Assembly: GCA_017516865.1 (NCBI GenBank)
Contig: JAFXAU010000023.1
Coordinates: 1-64,000, forward strand
Source of the DNA: Bacteroidales bacterium
GTDB lineage: Bacteria; Bacteroidota; Bacteroidia; Bacteroidales; UBA1715
Direction of reading: 5' to 3'
DNA: 64,000 nucleotides
The translations under genes and the position numbers were made by a program. Every line of letters begins with the position of its first letter. Positions within the stretch are counted from its first letter, which is position 1. Positions 34,737-43,131 of the stretch are shown here, one piece after another. Under the pieces are notes generated by a model. That model was not told the DNA's origin and ran no database searches. It saw nothing but the letters and a program-made list of their open reading frames with translations.

Positions 34737-35633
34737 ATGATTGATTTGACGAATTGCAATCTATGTCCGCATCGCTGTTCTGTGAATAGGGAACAGGGAC
34801 AATTGGGATTTTGTCATCTCGATGCTGGACTGCATATTGCCAATATTAGTCTGCATACGGGCGAGGAACCGATAGACGGAAGCGAAAATGGCGTGTGTAA
34901 TGTGTTTTTCTCTCATTGCAATCTGCGTTGTGTGTATTGCCAGAATTATCAAATTAGTCAACCGCAATCTGTTGTGAAACATGAAATTACAGATTACGAA
35001 ACGGTTGTGAATCAGATTGTGGCAATTTTGCAGAAGAATGTTAATTTTCTCGGTTTTGTTTCGCCAACAAGTCACATTCCGCACATGTTGAAGATTATTG
35101 ATATGGTGCAGAAACATGGCTTTTCTCCAAAAATAATTTACAACACCAACGGTTACGAAAATGTGGATACGCTTCGGTTGTTGGAAGGAATTGTGGATAT
35201 TTATCTGCCTGATTTTAAATATGCTGATGACGAGTTGGCACAACGTCTGTCGGGTATTCCGAATTACACCGAAACTGCCCTTGCGGCGATAGGAGAGATG
35301 TACCGTCAAAAAAAATCGGTGCTGAACGATGAAAATCCGGCACTTATAATCCGTCATTTAGTTCTGCCGAATCATGTTGACAATAGTTTGAATGTGTTGA
35401 ATTTGTTAGCCAAAGAAATATCAACCGACGTGTTTGTCTCACTTATGTCGCAGTATTTTCCAGTGTATAAGGCTTTGGAACTTAGGGATATAAATCGTAC
35501 ATTATCTAATACGGAGTATGATTTGGTTTTGGAAAAATTGGATGATTTATGGTTTGAACGTGGCTGGACGCAACAATTAGACAGCAACGATTATTATCAA
35601 CCAGATTTTGATAAGGAAAATCCATTCCTATAA
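34737..35633 (+). CDS. Radical SAM protein of the PflX/COG1313 type
   Basis: This encodes 298 residues. The radical SAM cluster motif CNLRCVYCQNYQ (C61, C65, C68) follows an N-terminal four-cysteine block C7, C10, C14, C26 (CNLCPHRCSVNREQGQLGFC). Downstream FLGFVSPTSHIPHML, IIYNTNGYE and YLPDFKYADDELAQRLSG match COG1313, uncharacterised relatives of pyruvate formate-lyase activating enzyme. It would generate a 5'-deoxyadenosyl radical to activate an unknown target. No formate-lyase gene is nearby, so a true PFL activator role is unlikely. Confidence 0.88.
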   Translation: MIDLTNCNLCPHRCSVNREQGQLGFCHLDAGLHIANISLHTGEEPIDGSENGVCNVFFSHCNLRCVYCQNYQISQPQSVVKHEITDYETVVNQIVAILQKNVNFLGFVSPTSHIPHMLKIIDMVQKHGFSPKIIYNTNGYENVDTLRLLEGIVDIYLPDFKYADDELAQRLSGIPNYTETALAAIGEMYRQKKSVLNDENPALIIRHLVLPNHVDNSLNVLNLLAKEISTDVFVSLMSQYFPVYKALELRDINRTLSNTEYDLVLEKLDDLWFERGWTQQLDSNDYYQPDFDKENPFL

Positions 35634-35638
35634 AAAAA

Positions 35639-35687
35639 TAGAGACGCACCATGGCACGTCTCTACAATTATATTACACGTCTCTACA
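35639..35687. repeat. GTAGAGACG palindrome plus half copy
   Basis: TAGAGACGCACCATGGCACG then TCTCTA (35639-35664), followed by an extra right half ACACGTCTCTAC (35676-35687). Lies between convergent PflX and rpoD genes. Confidence 0.7.
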
Positions 35688-35693
35688 ATATTC

Positions 35694-36557
35694 TTATCCC
35701 AAATATGATTTTAGAATTTTGCTTCGAGCAGTTTGTTTCAGTCTTCTGACAGCTTTTTCCTTAATCTGTCTTACTCGTTCGCGTGTTAGACCAAGTTCAG
35801 TCCCGATTTCTTCCAAAGTCGACGGATTCTTTTGACCAATTCCGAAGTACATTCTAATAATGTTTGCTTCGCGTTCGGTCAAAGTGGAAATTGCTCTGTC
35901 GATTTCTTTCCGTAACGATTCCAACATAAGAGTCTGGTCGGGTGACGGGGTGTCTTTGTTGTCCAATACATCATATAATGTACCTTCTTCGCTTTGAGAA
36001 AGAGGTGCGTCCATAGAGATGTGGCGACCTGAATTTTTCATGGATTCCTTCACGTCGCGGGCGCTACAGTCCATTTCCGAAGCAATTTCTTCGGCTGTCG
36101 GTTCGCGTTCGAATTCTTGTTCGAGTGTCGAAAGCGTCTTGTTGATTTTGTTGATGTTCCCGATTTTGTTCAACGGAAGACGGACAATACGTGCTTGTTC
36201 AGCCAAAGCTTGAAGAATAGATTGGCGAATCCACCACACGGCATAGGAGATGAATTTGAAACCACGTGTCTCGTCAAAACGCTGAGCTGCCTTAATTAAA
36301 CCTAAATTGCCTTCGTTGATAAGGTCGGGTAGGCTAAGTCCTTGATTTTGATATTGTTTCGATACAGAAACAACGAAACGCAAGTTTGCTTTAATAAGTT
36401 TTTCAAGTGCTCTTTGGTCACCATCTTTGATTTTCTTTGCCAATTCAACTTCTTCCTCTGCGGAAATCAAGTCGACCTTGCCAATTTCATGTAAATACTT
36501 GTCTAACGATGGGGTATCTCGGTTGGTTACCTGTTTTGTGATTTTTAACTGTCGCAT
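35694..36557 (-). CDS. rpoD: Primary RNA polymerase sigma factor RpoD (short Bacteroidetes form)
   Basis: This encodes 287 residues. Region 1.1 is absent, as usual for Bacteroidetes sigma-A. Region 1.2 ([20 protein letters not shown]), 2.1-2.4 ([16 protein letters not shown] [57 protein letters not shown]), 3 ([15 protein letters not shown]) and 4.2 ([20 protein letters not shown]) are all present. It recognises the -33 TTTG / -7 TAnnTTTG promoters that recur in this window. Its own promoter is of the same type. Confidence 0.97.
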   Translation of the reverse strand: MRQLKITKQVTNRDTPSLDKYLHEIGKVDLISAEEEVELAKKIKDGDQRALEKLIKANLRFVVSVSKQYQNQGLSLPDLINEGNLGLIKAAQRFDETRGFKFISYAVWWIRQSILQALAEQARIVRLPLNKIGNINKINKTLSTLEQEFEREPTAEEIASEMDCSARDVKESMKNSGRHISMDAPLSQSEEGTLYDVLDNKDTPSPDQTLMLESLRKEIDRAISTLTEREANIIRMYFGIGQKNPSTLEEIGTELGLTRERVRQIKEKAVRRLKQTARSKILKSYLG

Positions 36558-36578
36558 ATCCTCGTTTTAAAAAACGTG

Positions 36579-36609
36579 CAAATATATAGTGTCTTTTTAA
36601 AAAAGTCAA
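36579..36609 (-). promoter_or_regulatory. rpoD promoter
   Basis: Minus strand: -7 TATATTTG (36579-36586), 19-base spacer, -33 TTGA (36606-36609). Confidence 0.65.
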
Positions 36610-36640
36610 GGGACTTTGTCATTTTTTTTGTCATAGTTGA

Positions 36641-36669
36641 TTGATAATTCAGCAGAAATGTTATTTTTG
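36641..36669 (+). promoter_or_regulatory. rpsA promoter
   Basis: -7 TATTTTTG (36662-36669) with TTG at 36641-36643 (18-base spacer). Leaves a 45-base AT-rich leader. Confidence 0.65.
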
Positions 36670-36721
36670 CACGCAATTTTTTGCTAATTAACATAATGTC
36701 TAACTATTAAGAACCAATAAA

Positions 36722-38638
36722 ATGGTGAAAAAAACAAAAAACGAAAGCGAAGAATTCGAAAACGAAAACGTCGCTGAATTGGAAGAACCGGTTGTAAAAG
36801 ACGAAGTTGAAGAAACTGTCGAAGATGATACGGCTTCTGATGATGAAATCAATTCAATTGTCTCTGCTGCAAAAGTTCAACAAAACGAATTTGACTGGGA
36901 CAAATATGAAGCAGAAGAAGGCGGCTATTCGCAATCAGAAAGAAATTCTTTGCAGGAAAAGTACGAACAAACATTGTCGACAAATGCTGAAAACGAAGTG
37001 ACAGAAGGTACTGTCGTTTCAATTTCTAAACGCGAAGTTGTCGTTAATATCGGTGCAAAATCCGACGGTGTTGTATCGACAAGTGAGTTCCGCTACAATC
37101 CTGATTTGAAAGTAGGTGACAAAGTTGAAGTATTTGTCGAAAGTCTTGAAGACAAATCTGGTCAATTGATTTTGTCTCACAAAAAAGCTCGTGCTCTTAA
37201 ATCTTGGGATAGAGTTAACGAAGCTCTTGAAAATAGCGAAATCGTTAAAGGTTTTGTTAAATGTAGAACGAAGGGCGGTATGATTGTAGATGTATTCGGC
37301 ATCGAAGCATTCTTGCCAGGTTCTCAAATCGACGTTAAGCCTATTCGTGACTACGATGTATTCGTAGGTAAAACAATGGAATTCAAGGTTGTGAAAATCA
37401 ATAACGAATACAAAAACGTTGTCGTTTCTCACAAAGCTCTTATCGAAGCTGAACTTGAAGAACAGAAGAAAGAAATCATTTCTAAACTTGAAAAAGGTCA
37501 AGTTCTTGAAGGTATCGTTAAGAATATCACAACTTACGGTGTATTCATCGACCTTGGCGGTGTTGACGGTCTTATCCACATCACAGACCTTTCTTGGGGA
37601 CGTATCACTCATCCTGAAGAAATCGTTCAATTGGATCAAAAAATCAACGTCGTTATCCTTGACTTCGACGATGATAAAAAACGTATTGCTCTCGGCTTGA
37701 AGCAATTGACTCCTCATCCTTGGGATGCTTTGGATCCAAACTTGAAAGTTGGTGACAAGGTTAAAGGTAAAGTTGTCGTTATGGCTGACTACGGTGCATT
37801 TGTTGAAATCGCTCCTGGAATCGAAGGTCTTATCCACGTTTCTGAAATGTCTTGGTCACAGCACTTGCGTTCTGCTCAAGAATTCTTGAAAGTTGGCGAC
37901 GAAGTAGAAGCAGTTATTTTGACATTGGATCGCGAAGAAAGAAAAATGTCTCTCGGCATGAAACAATTGAAACCAGATCCATGGGAAAATATCGACGAAA
38001 AATATGCTGTTGGTAGTCAACATACTGCAATCGTTAAGAATTTCACAAACTTTGGTATTTTCGTAGAAATCGAAGAAGGTGTTGATGGCTTGATTCACAT
38101 TTCCGACTTGTCTTGGACAAAGAAAATCAAACATCCACAAGAATTTACTTCTCTCGGTGCTGAAATCGAAGTAAAAGTACTTGAAGTTGACAAGGAAAAT
38201 CGTCGTTTGAGCTTGGGACACAAACAATTGGAAGAAAATCCTTGGGATGTGTTCGAAACAATCTTCACGGTTGGTTCTGTTCACGAAGGTACAATTCTCG
38301 AAATCAACGACAAGAATGTTGTAGTTGCTCTTCCTTACGGTGTTGAAGGAGCTTCGGTTGTAAGCCACATCGTGAAAGAAGATGGAACAACTGCAAAAGT
38401 TGACGAGAAATTGAACTTCAAGGTAACCGAGTTCTCAAAAGACAACAAGAAAATCTTCGTTTCTCATACAAGAACATTCGAAGATGAGAAGAAAGAAGAA
38501 GCCGAAAAACAAGTAAAATCAACGAAGAAGGCTGTTAAGAAAGTTAATGACAACTTAGAAAAAACAACTCTTGGTGACGTTACTGATTTGGCAAAATTGA
38601 AATCTGAATTGTCAAAAGCTGAAAAGGAAAATAAATAA
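36722..38638 (+). CDS. rpsA: 30S ribosomal protein S1
   Basis: This encodes 638 residues: acidic N-terminal extension (1-85) and six S1 (OB-fold) RNA-binding domains starting about 91, 171, 258, 343, 430 and 517. Domains 3-5 are the most canonical (GVFIDLGGVDGLIHITDLSW, GAFVEIAPGIEGLIHVSEMS, GIFVEIEEGVDGLIHISDLS). Domains 1 and 2 have the diverged form used to bind the ribosome. A Lys/Glu-rich tail follows. It delivers mRNA to the 30S subunit, which matters here because most leaders lack Shine-Dalgarno sequences. Codon choice is strongly biased, as for a highly expressed gene. Confidence 0.97.
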   Translation: MVKKTKNESEEFENENVAELEEPVVKDEVEETVEDDTASDDEINSIVSAAKVQQNEFDWDKYEAEEGGYSQSERNSLQEKYEQTLSTNAENEVTEGTVVSISKREVVVNIGAKSDGVVSTSEFRYNPDLKVGDKVEVFVESLEDKSGQLILSHKKARALKSWDRVNEALENSEIVKGFVKCRTKGGMIVDVFGIEAFLPGSQIDVKPIRDYDVFVGKTMEFKVVKINNEYKNVVVSHKALIEAELEEQKKEIISKLEKGQVLEGIVKNITTYGVFIDLGGVDGLIHITDLSWGRITHPEEIVQLDQKINVVILDFDDDKKRIALGLKQLTPHPWDALDPNLKVGDKVKGKVVVMADYGAFVEIAPGIEGLIHVSEMSWSQHLRSAQEFLKVGDEVEAVILTLDREERKMSLGMKQLKPDPWENIDEKYAVGSQHTAIVKNFTNFGIFVEIEEGVDGLIHISDLSWTKKIKHPQEFTSLGAEIEVKVLEVDKENRRLSLGHKQLEENPWDVFETIFTVGSVHEGTILEINDKNVVVALPYGVEGASVVSHIVKEDGTTAKVDEKLNFKVTEFSKDNKKIFVSHTRTFEDEKKEEAEKQVKSTKKAVKKVNDNLEKTTLGDVTDLAKLKSELSKAEKENK

Positions 38639-38657
38639 TCCACTTCGGCTGTAAATA

Positions 38658-38692
38658 AAAAGCCTCGGAATGATTGTTCCGGGGCTTTTTTA
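38658..38692 (+). terminator. rpsA terminator
   Basis: Stem GCCTCGGAA (38662-38670) / TTCCGGGGC (38677-38685), one GU pair, then TTTTTT. Confidence 0.85.
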
Positions 38693-38700
38693 ATACACAA

Positions 38701-38737
38701 TTAACTCTCGTTTCTCAACTCTCAACTCCCAACTCCC
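38701..38737. repeat. Intergenic CTCAACT tandem repeat
   Basis: TTAACTCTCG, TTTCTCAACTCTCAACT and CCCAACTCCC; reverse-orientation relative of the GAGTTGA repeat at 16303. It runs right up to the TTG start of the ABC-F gene. Confidence 0.55.
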
Positions 38738-40600
38738 TTGGCTATTCTTCAGGTCGAAAATATTACCAAATACTACGGCGAATATCTGTTGTTCGACAAT
38801 CTTTCGTTTGTGGTGAATCGTGGCGAACGCATTGCTCTCGTTGCAAAAAACGGAATGGGAAAGACCACGCTTATTAAGACTATTCTTGGGAAAGATACGG
38901 TTGAGTCGGGACGGATTTTGTTCGAACCAGATGTGTCGGTCGGCTATCTTGACCAAAATATTGAACTCGTTTCGGAGTGTACGGTGTACGACGAGGTGTA
39001 TTCCGCCAATCAGGCTGTGCTCGATGCTATGAAACGCTACGAGACCGCATTACAGAGCGGTGACGAAAAGTTAATCCAAAAGGCGACCGATGAAATGGAT
39101 GCAACCGACGCGTGGAACTATGAATCTCGTGTGAATTTGATTATCAGTAAGTTGGAACTCCCTTCCGAACAAATAATTTCGCACCTTTCGGGCGGACAGA
39201 AAAAACGGGTGGATTTGGCGAAAATTCTTATGCTGGAGCCTGATTTGCTCATTTTGGATGAGCCGACAAACCATCTTGACATTTCTATAATAGAATGGCT
39301 CGAAGATTATCTGAAAACAATCAAAAGTACATTGTTTATTGTTACGCACGATAGGTATTTCCTTGATAATGTGTGTGATACGATTCTTGAACTTGATGAC
39401 AAAATTGTCTATCGGTATTCGGGAAATTATTCATATTATTTGGAGAAAAAACAGGAACGTCTGCAAGTGCAAACCGCCGAAGTCGCCAAGGCGAAAAATC
39501 TTATGCGTAAGGAACTTGATTGGATGCGTAGGCAACCGCAGGCGCGCGGCACAAAAGCAAAATATAGAATTGATGCATTTTACGATTTGAAGGAAAAGGC
39601 TGAAACGAAAATAGAAACAGAATCGTCGATGATTTTCACCGTTGCTGCCCAATATCTTGGAAATAAGGTGGTTGACCTTAAAAGCATAGACAAATCGTTT
39701 GGCGACAAAAAGATTCTTTCAAAAGTGACGTATTCGTTCAGCAAAGGCGAACGGGTGGGAATGATTGGCGAAAATGGTTGTGGAAAATCCACGTTGCTTA
39801 ACATTATTACCAAACAGTTGCAGCCCGATTCGGGAACGGTTGACTGGGGCGATACGCTTTCCATAGGTTATTACAAGCAGGACGGGCTTCTCGGTTGCGA
39901 CGGTAAACACGTGATTGATGTAATAAAAGATATTTCCGACAAAATTGAGTTGGAAAAAGGGCACACGCTTTCGGCAGCACAATTTTTGGAACAATGGAAT
40001 TTTCCCCGTTCTGTGCAGTATTTATATGTGTCGAAGTTGAGTGGTGGCGAGAAAAAACGCCTGTATTTGATGACGGTTTTGATGCAGAAACCGAATTTTC
40101 TAATTCTTGACGAACCGACCAACGACCTTGATTTATATACTATTCAGCAATTGGAAGAATATTTACTGAATTTCAAAGGTTGTGTGTTGGTAGTGTCACA
40201 CGATAGATTTTTTATCGATAAGGTTGCCGACCATTTGCTTGTGTTCCGTGGAAACGGCGAAGTAGGGGAATTTCCGGGAAATTATAGCGTGTATCGCGAA
40301 GTTGAGGAACGAAAATTGGCAGAACAGGAAAAATTGAAAGTGCCGAAAGAAAAAGTGGAACGGCCACAATCGGAACCTCGTAAGAAAAAAGGTCTTTCGT
40401 TCAAAGAAAAACAATTGTTTGATCAGGTGGAACGGGAAATTGGCGACTTGGAACGTGAGAAAAAAGAATTGGAAAGCCTTTTGTCATCGGGAACGTTGGA
40501 ACAGAACGAATTGATGGAAAAATCACAGCGTATCGGCGAAGTCATCTCGTTGCTTGATGAAAAAGAACTGATTTGGCTGGAACTGAGCGAGAAAATGTAA
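38738..40600 (+). CDS. ABC-F family ATPase (Uup-like)
   Basis: This encodes 620 residues starting at TTG 38738; the N-terminus AILQVENITKYYGEYLLFDN fits full-length ABC-F proteins, so TTG is accepted. Two ATPase domains in tandem: Walker A AKNGMGKTTL and GENGCGKSTL, signatures LSGGQKKRVDLAK and LSGGEKKRLYLM, Walker B LLILDEPTNHLD and FLILDEPTNDLD. The linker holds MRKELDWMRRQPQARGTKAK, and the C-terminal coiled coil (FKEKQLFDQVEREIGDLERE) is of the Uup type. No membrane domain. ABC-F proteins act on ribosomes. The start abuts an intergenic repeat, which leaves no visible ribosome-binding site. Confidence 0.92.
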   Translation: MAILQVENITKYYGEYLLFDNLSFVVNRGERIALVAKNGMGKTTLIKTILGKDTVESGRILFEPDVSVGYLDQNIELVSECTVYDEVYSANQAVLDAMKRYETALQSGDEKLIQKATDEMDATDAWNYESRVNLIISKLELPSEQIISHLSGGQKKRVDLAKILMLEPDLLILDEPTNHLDISIIEWLEDYLKTIKSTLFIVTHDRYFLDNVCDTILELDDKIVYRYSGNYSYYLEKKQERLQVQTAEVAKAKNLMRKELDWMRRQPQARGTKAKYRIDAFYDLKEKAETKIETESSMIFTVAAQYLGNKVVDLKSIDKSFGDKKILSKVTYSFSKGERVGMIGENGCGKSTLLNIITKQLQPDSGTVDWGDTLSIGYYKQDGLLGCDGKHVIDVIKDISDKIELEKGHTLSAAQFLEQWNFPRSVQYLYVSKLSGGEKKRLYLMTVLMQKPNFLILDEPTNDLDLYTIQQLEEYLLNFKGCVLVVSHDRFFIDKVADHLLVFRGNGEVGEFPGNYSVYREVEERKLAEQEKLKVPKEKVERPQSEPRKKKGLSFKEKQLFDQVEREIGDLEREKKELESLLSSGTLEQNELMEKSQRIGEVISLLDEKELIWLELSEKM

Positions 40601-40607
40601 ATTTTAT

Positions 40608-40630
40608 GTAGAGACGGTCACTACTTTTTT
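40608..40630. repeat. Degenerate GTAGAGACG palindrome
   Basis: GTAGAGACGGTCACTAC then TTTTTT. Right arm shortened to CTAC. May end the ABC-F transcript. Confidence 0.5.
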
Positions 40631-40663
40631 AATCAGCCATTTATAAATCTTAATAAAAAAAAC

Positions 40664-40671
40664 TATATTTG
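40664..40671 (+). promoter_or_regulatory. -7 element of the EF-hand gene
   Basis: TATATTTG, 31 bases before the ATG at 40703. Confidence 0.6.
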
Positions 40672-40702
40672 CTTACAAATAGATTTTGTAATAAATATTA
40701 GT

Positions 40703-42946
40703 ATGGCTGAAAAACAATATGATTGGAAATTCTCAACTGTTGGCGGCGTACCTCGCGTAAACATTGAGTCTGGTGAGGATATTGCCCACCTGAAGGAATT
40801 GGACCAAAAAATGTGGACTGTGCTGAGCTGTCCGACCAAAGGTCTTGAAATTGACGAAAAAACACTTGAATTAATGGATCTTGACGGCGACGGCAAAATT
40901 CGTGTGCACGAAGTTGTTGAAGCTGCCACGTGGATTACCAAAGTGTTGAAAAATCCTGATTTGTTGCTCAAACAGGAAGATACGATTTCGCTTGACGACA
41001 TCAATCAAGACGATGAGGATGGAAAGAAACTCTACGATTCTGCAAAACAGATTCTTGCAAATCTTGAACTTGATAAAAATGAAATCTCGGTTGCAGACAC
41101 GTCCGACAGCATTGCGATTTTTGCTAAGACGAAATTCAACGGCGATGGCGTGATTACCGAAAATTCTACCGATGACGAAGCTCTCAAAGCCGTGATAGCT
41201 AATTGTGTTAAAACAATCGGCTCTTCGCCAGACCGTAGCGGCGTTGATGGTGTGAATGCGGAACAAATCGAGGCATTTTACACAAATTGCAACGATTATA
41301 TGACATGGTTCACCAGCGAGGACGAAAACAAGGCGACTGTGTTCCCGTATGGCGACAATACCGAGGCTGCTCTTGCGGCATACAAGGCGTTGAAGGAAAA
41401 AGTTGACGATTTCTTTATGCGTTGCAAGTTGATTGCATTCAATGAGGACTCAACTGCTGCATTGGATGTTTCGGTTGCTCGTATGGAGGCTATCAGCGAG
41501 AAAAACCTATCGGAATGCACCGAGGAAATTGCTTCGTATCCATTGGCTCGTGTGAACAGTAAAATGGAATTGTCGTTGAACGGTGGCATCAATCCGGCAT
41601 GGCAGGCTGCGTTTGCAAATCTTAAATCGTTGATTTTCGATGTCGATTTTCCAAAGCAAAAATCTATCTCCGAAGCAGATTGGAATGCAATTGGTGCGAA
41701 ATTCGGACCATACGAAGCGTGGAAAGCTGCAAAGAAGGGCGAAATTGTTGAATCACTTGGCGTTGACGTGATTAAGGAAATCGTCGAAAAAAATCAGAAA
41801 GATGCGTTGTTGGCATTGGTTGAACAGGATAAAGCCGAAGAAACCAAGTCAAACGAAATTGTTACTGTGAATAAGTTAACACATTATTATAGAGATATTT
41901 ACAAGTTGATTAAAAACTATGTGACGTTCTCTGACTTCTACACACGCGACGAAAACAAGAAGGCAATCTTCCAAGCTGGTACGCTTTACATTGACCAACG
42001 TAGTTGCGATTTGTGCGTGAAGGTGAGCGATATGGGCAAACACAATCTTACCGCTGGTCTGAGCGGAATGTATTTGTTGTACTGCGACTGTCATTCTAAA
42101 AAGAAAAACGAGACGATGACGATTGTTGCCGTAATGACCGATGGTGACATTGATAATTTGATGGTTGGAAAAAATGCCATTTTCTACGACCGCGACGGTG
42201 TTGATTGGGATGCAACGGTTGTAAAAATCATTGATAATCCTATCAGTATTCGTCAGGCATTTTGGTCTCCGTACCGCAAGTTCGCAAATTGGGTGACTGA
42301 TTTAATCAACAAATCGGCTGCCGAAAAGGATTCCAAGTCGTTCGACAATATGACGGCTTCGGTTTCAGAAAAAGCTGCTGCTGTCCCTGCCGAAGGCGCT
42401 GCTCCACAACAGGCACAGCCGTTCGATATTGCCAAGTTTGCCGGTATTTTTGCCGCAATAGGTATGGCTTTGGGCTTTTTGGGCTCGTTCTGCGTAAGCG
42501 TTGTTTCTGGTTTTGCTCAACTTACGTGGTGGCAAGTCATTTTGGTGTTCATTGGCATTATTTTGTTGATTTCAGGTCCGTCAATGGTGATGGCGTGGTT
42601 GAAGTTGCGTAAACGTAATCTTGCTCCGCTGTTGAACGCAAACGGTTGGGCTGTGAATGCTCAGGCATTTGTGAACATTACGTTTGGTGCTACGTTGACG
42701 AAGATTGCCCAATTCCCGAAAGTCGCTTTGGCTGACCCGTTTGCCGACAAAGGAATGGCATGGTGGAAGAAGCTTCTGATTGGCGTTGTTCTTCTTGCCA
42801 TTGGCGTTGCCGCATTATGGTATTTCAATATTTGGCCATTCAACTGCGGTGCCGAAGCCGAAGCTGCTGAATGTGCTGCAGATACGCTTCAGACAGTTGC
42901 CGATACATTACAACAAGTTGCAGATACAACTGCAGTAGCAGAATAA
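40703..42946 (+). CDS. EF-hand membrane protein of unknown function
   Basis: This encodes 747 residues. One perfect EF-hand loop D59-L-D61-G-D63-G-K65-I-R-V-H-E70 lies near the N-terminus. KFNGDGVITENS near 145 is a degenerate one lacking the first acidic ligand. There is no signal peptide (MAEKQYDWKFSTVGG), so the 560-residue N-terminal part is probably cytoplasmic. It includes a VNKLTHYYRDIYKLIKNYVT helix and a beta-rich segment with AIFYDRDGVDWDATVVKI. Three membrane helices follow (about 580-600, 608-628, 690-708). The extreme C-terminus is acidic, with an imperfect ADTLQ repeat. I know such large proteins as uncharacterised in Bacteroidetes. Calcium or another cation may signal through it. 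Confidence 0.7.
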   Translation: MAEKQYDWKFSTVGGVPRVNIESGEDIAHLKELDQKMWTVLSCPTKGLEIDEKTLELMDLDGDGKIRVHEVVEAATWITKVLKNPDLLLKQEDTISLDDINQDDEDGKKLYDSAKQILANLELDKNEISVADTSDSIAIFAKTKFNGDGVITENSTDDEALKAVIANCVKTIGSSPDRSGVDGVNAEQIEAFYTNCNDYMTWFTSEDENKATVFPYGDNTEAALAAYKALKEKVDDFFMRCKLIAFNEDSTAALDVSVARMEAISEKNLSECTEEIASYPLARVNSKMELSLNGGINPAWQAAFANLKSLIFDVDFPKQKSISEADWNAIGAKFGPYEAWKAAKKGEIVESLGVDVIKEIVEKNQKDALLALVEQDKAEETKSNEIVTVNKLTHYYRDIYKLIKNYVTFSDFYTRDENKKAIFQAGTLYIDQRSCDLCVKVSDMGKHNLTAGLSGMYLLYCDCHSKKKNETMTIVAVMTDGDIDNLMVGKNAIFYDRDGVDWDATVVKIIDNPISIRQAFWSPYRKFANWVTDLINKSAAEKDSKSFDNMTASVSEKAAAVPAEGAAPQQAQPFDIAKFAGIFAAIGMALGFLGSFCVSVVSGFAQLTWWQVILVFIGIILLISGPSMVMAWLKLRKRNLAPLLNANGWAVNAQAFVNITFGATLTKIAQFPKVALADPFADKGMAWWKKLLIGVVLLAIGVAALWYFNIWPFNCGAEAEAAECAADTLQTVADTLQQVADTTAVAE

Positions 42947-42971
42947 TTTGAATCATTAATAATAATGACTG

Positions 42972-43005
42972 AAAGGGGAGAATTAAGGTTCTCCCTTTTC
43001 TTTTT
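42972..43005 (+). terminator. Terminator of the EF-hand gene
   Basis: 11-bp stem AAAGGGGAGAA (42972-42982) / TTCTCCCTTTT (42989-42999), one GU, then CTTTTT. Confidence 0.8.
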
Positions 43006-43045
43006 ATTGCGATTATGTACGACGAGGTAGAAAATTCCATTCTAT

Positions 43046-43094
43046 AAATCCCCATTTTTAGGGATTGCACATTATTATCGTTTTATTTTCTTTG
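43046..43094 (+). promoter_or_regulatory. Inverted-repeat operator and promoter of the di-haem oxidoreductase gene
   Basis: Perfect inverted repeat AATCCC-N8-GGGATT (43047-43066). The 22-base block 43046-43067 matches 5732-5753 at 21 positions. TTG at 43065-43067 acts as -33 and TTTCTTTG at 43087-43094 as -7 (19-base spacer), the same arrangement as upstream of the imelysin gene. Confidence 0.6.
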
Positions 43095-43131
43095 TGGGCA
43101 AAAAAGAACTTTGTTTCACTCGTTTGCGAAA

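Noticed and set aside
34737..35633. Pyruvate formate-lyase activating enzyme
   Set aside because: The extra N-terminal cysteine block and later motifs fit COG1313, and no formate-lyase gene is near.
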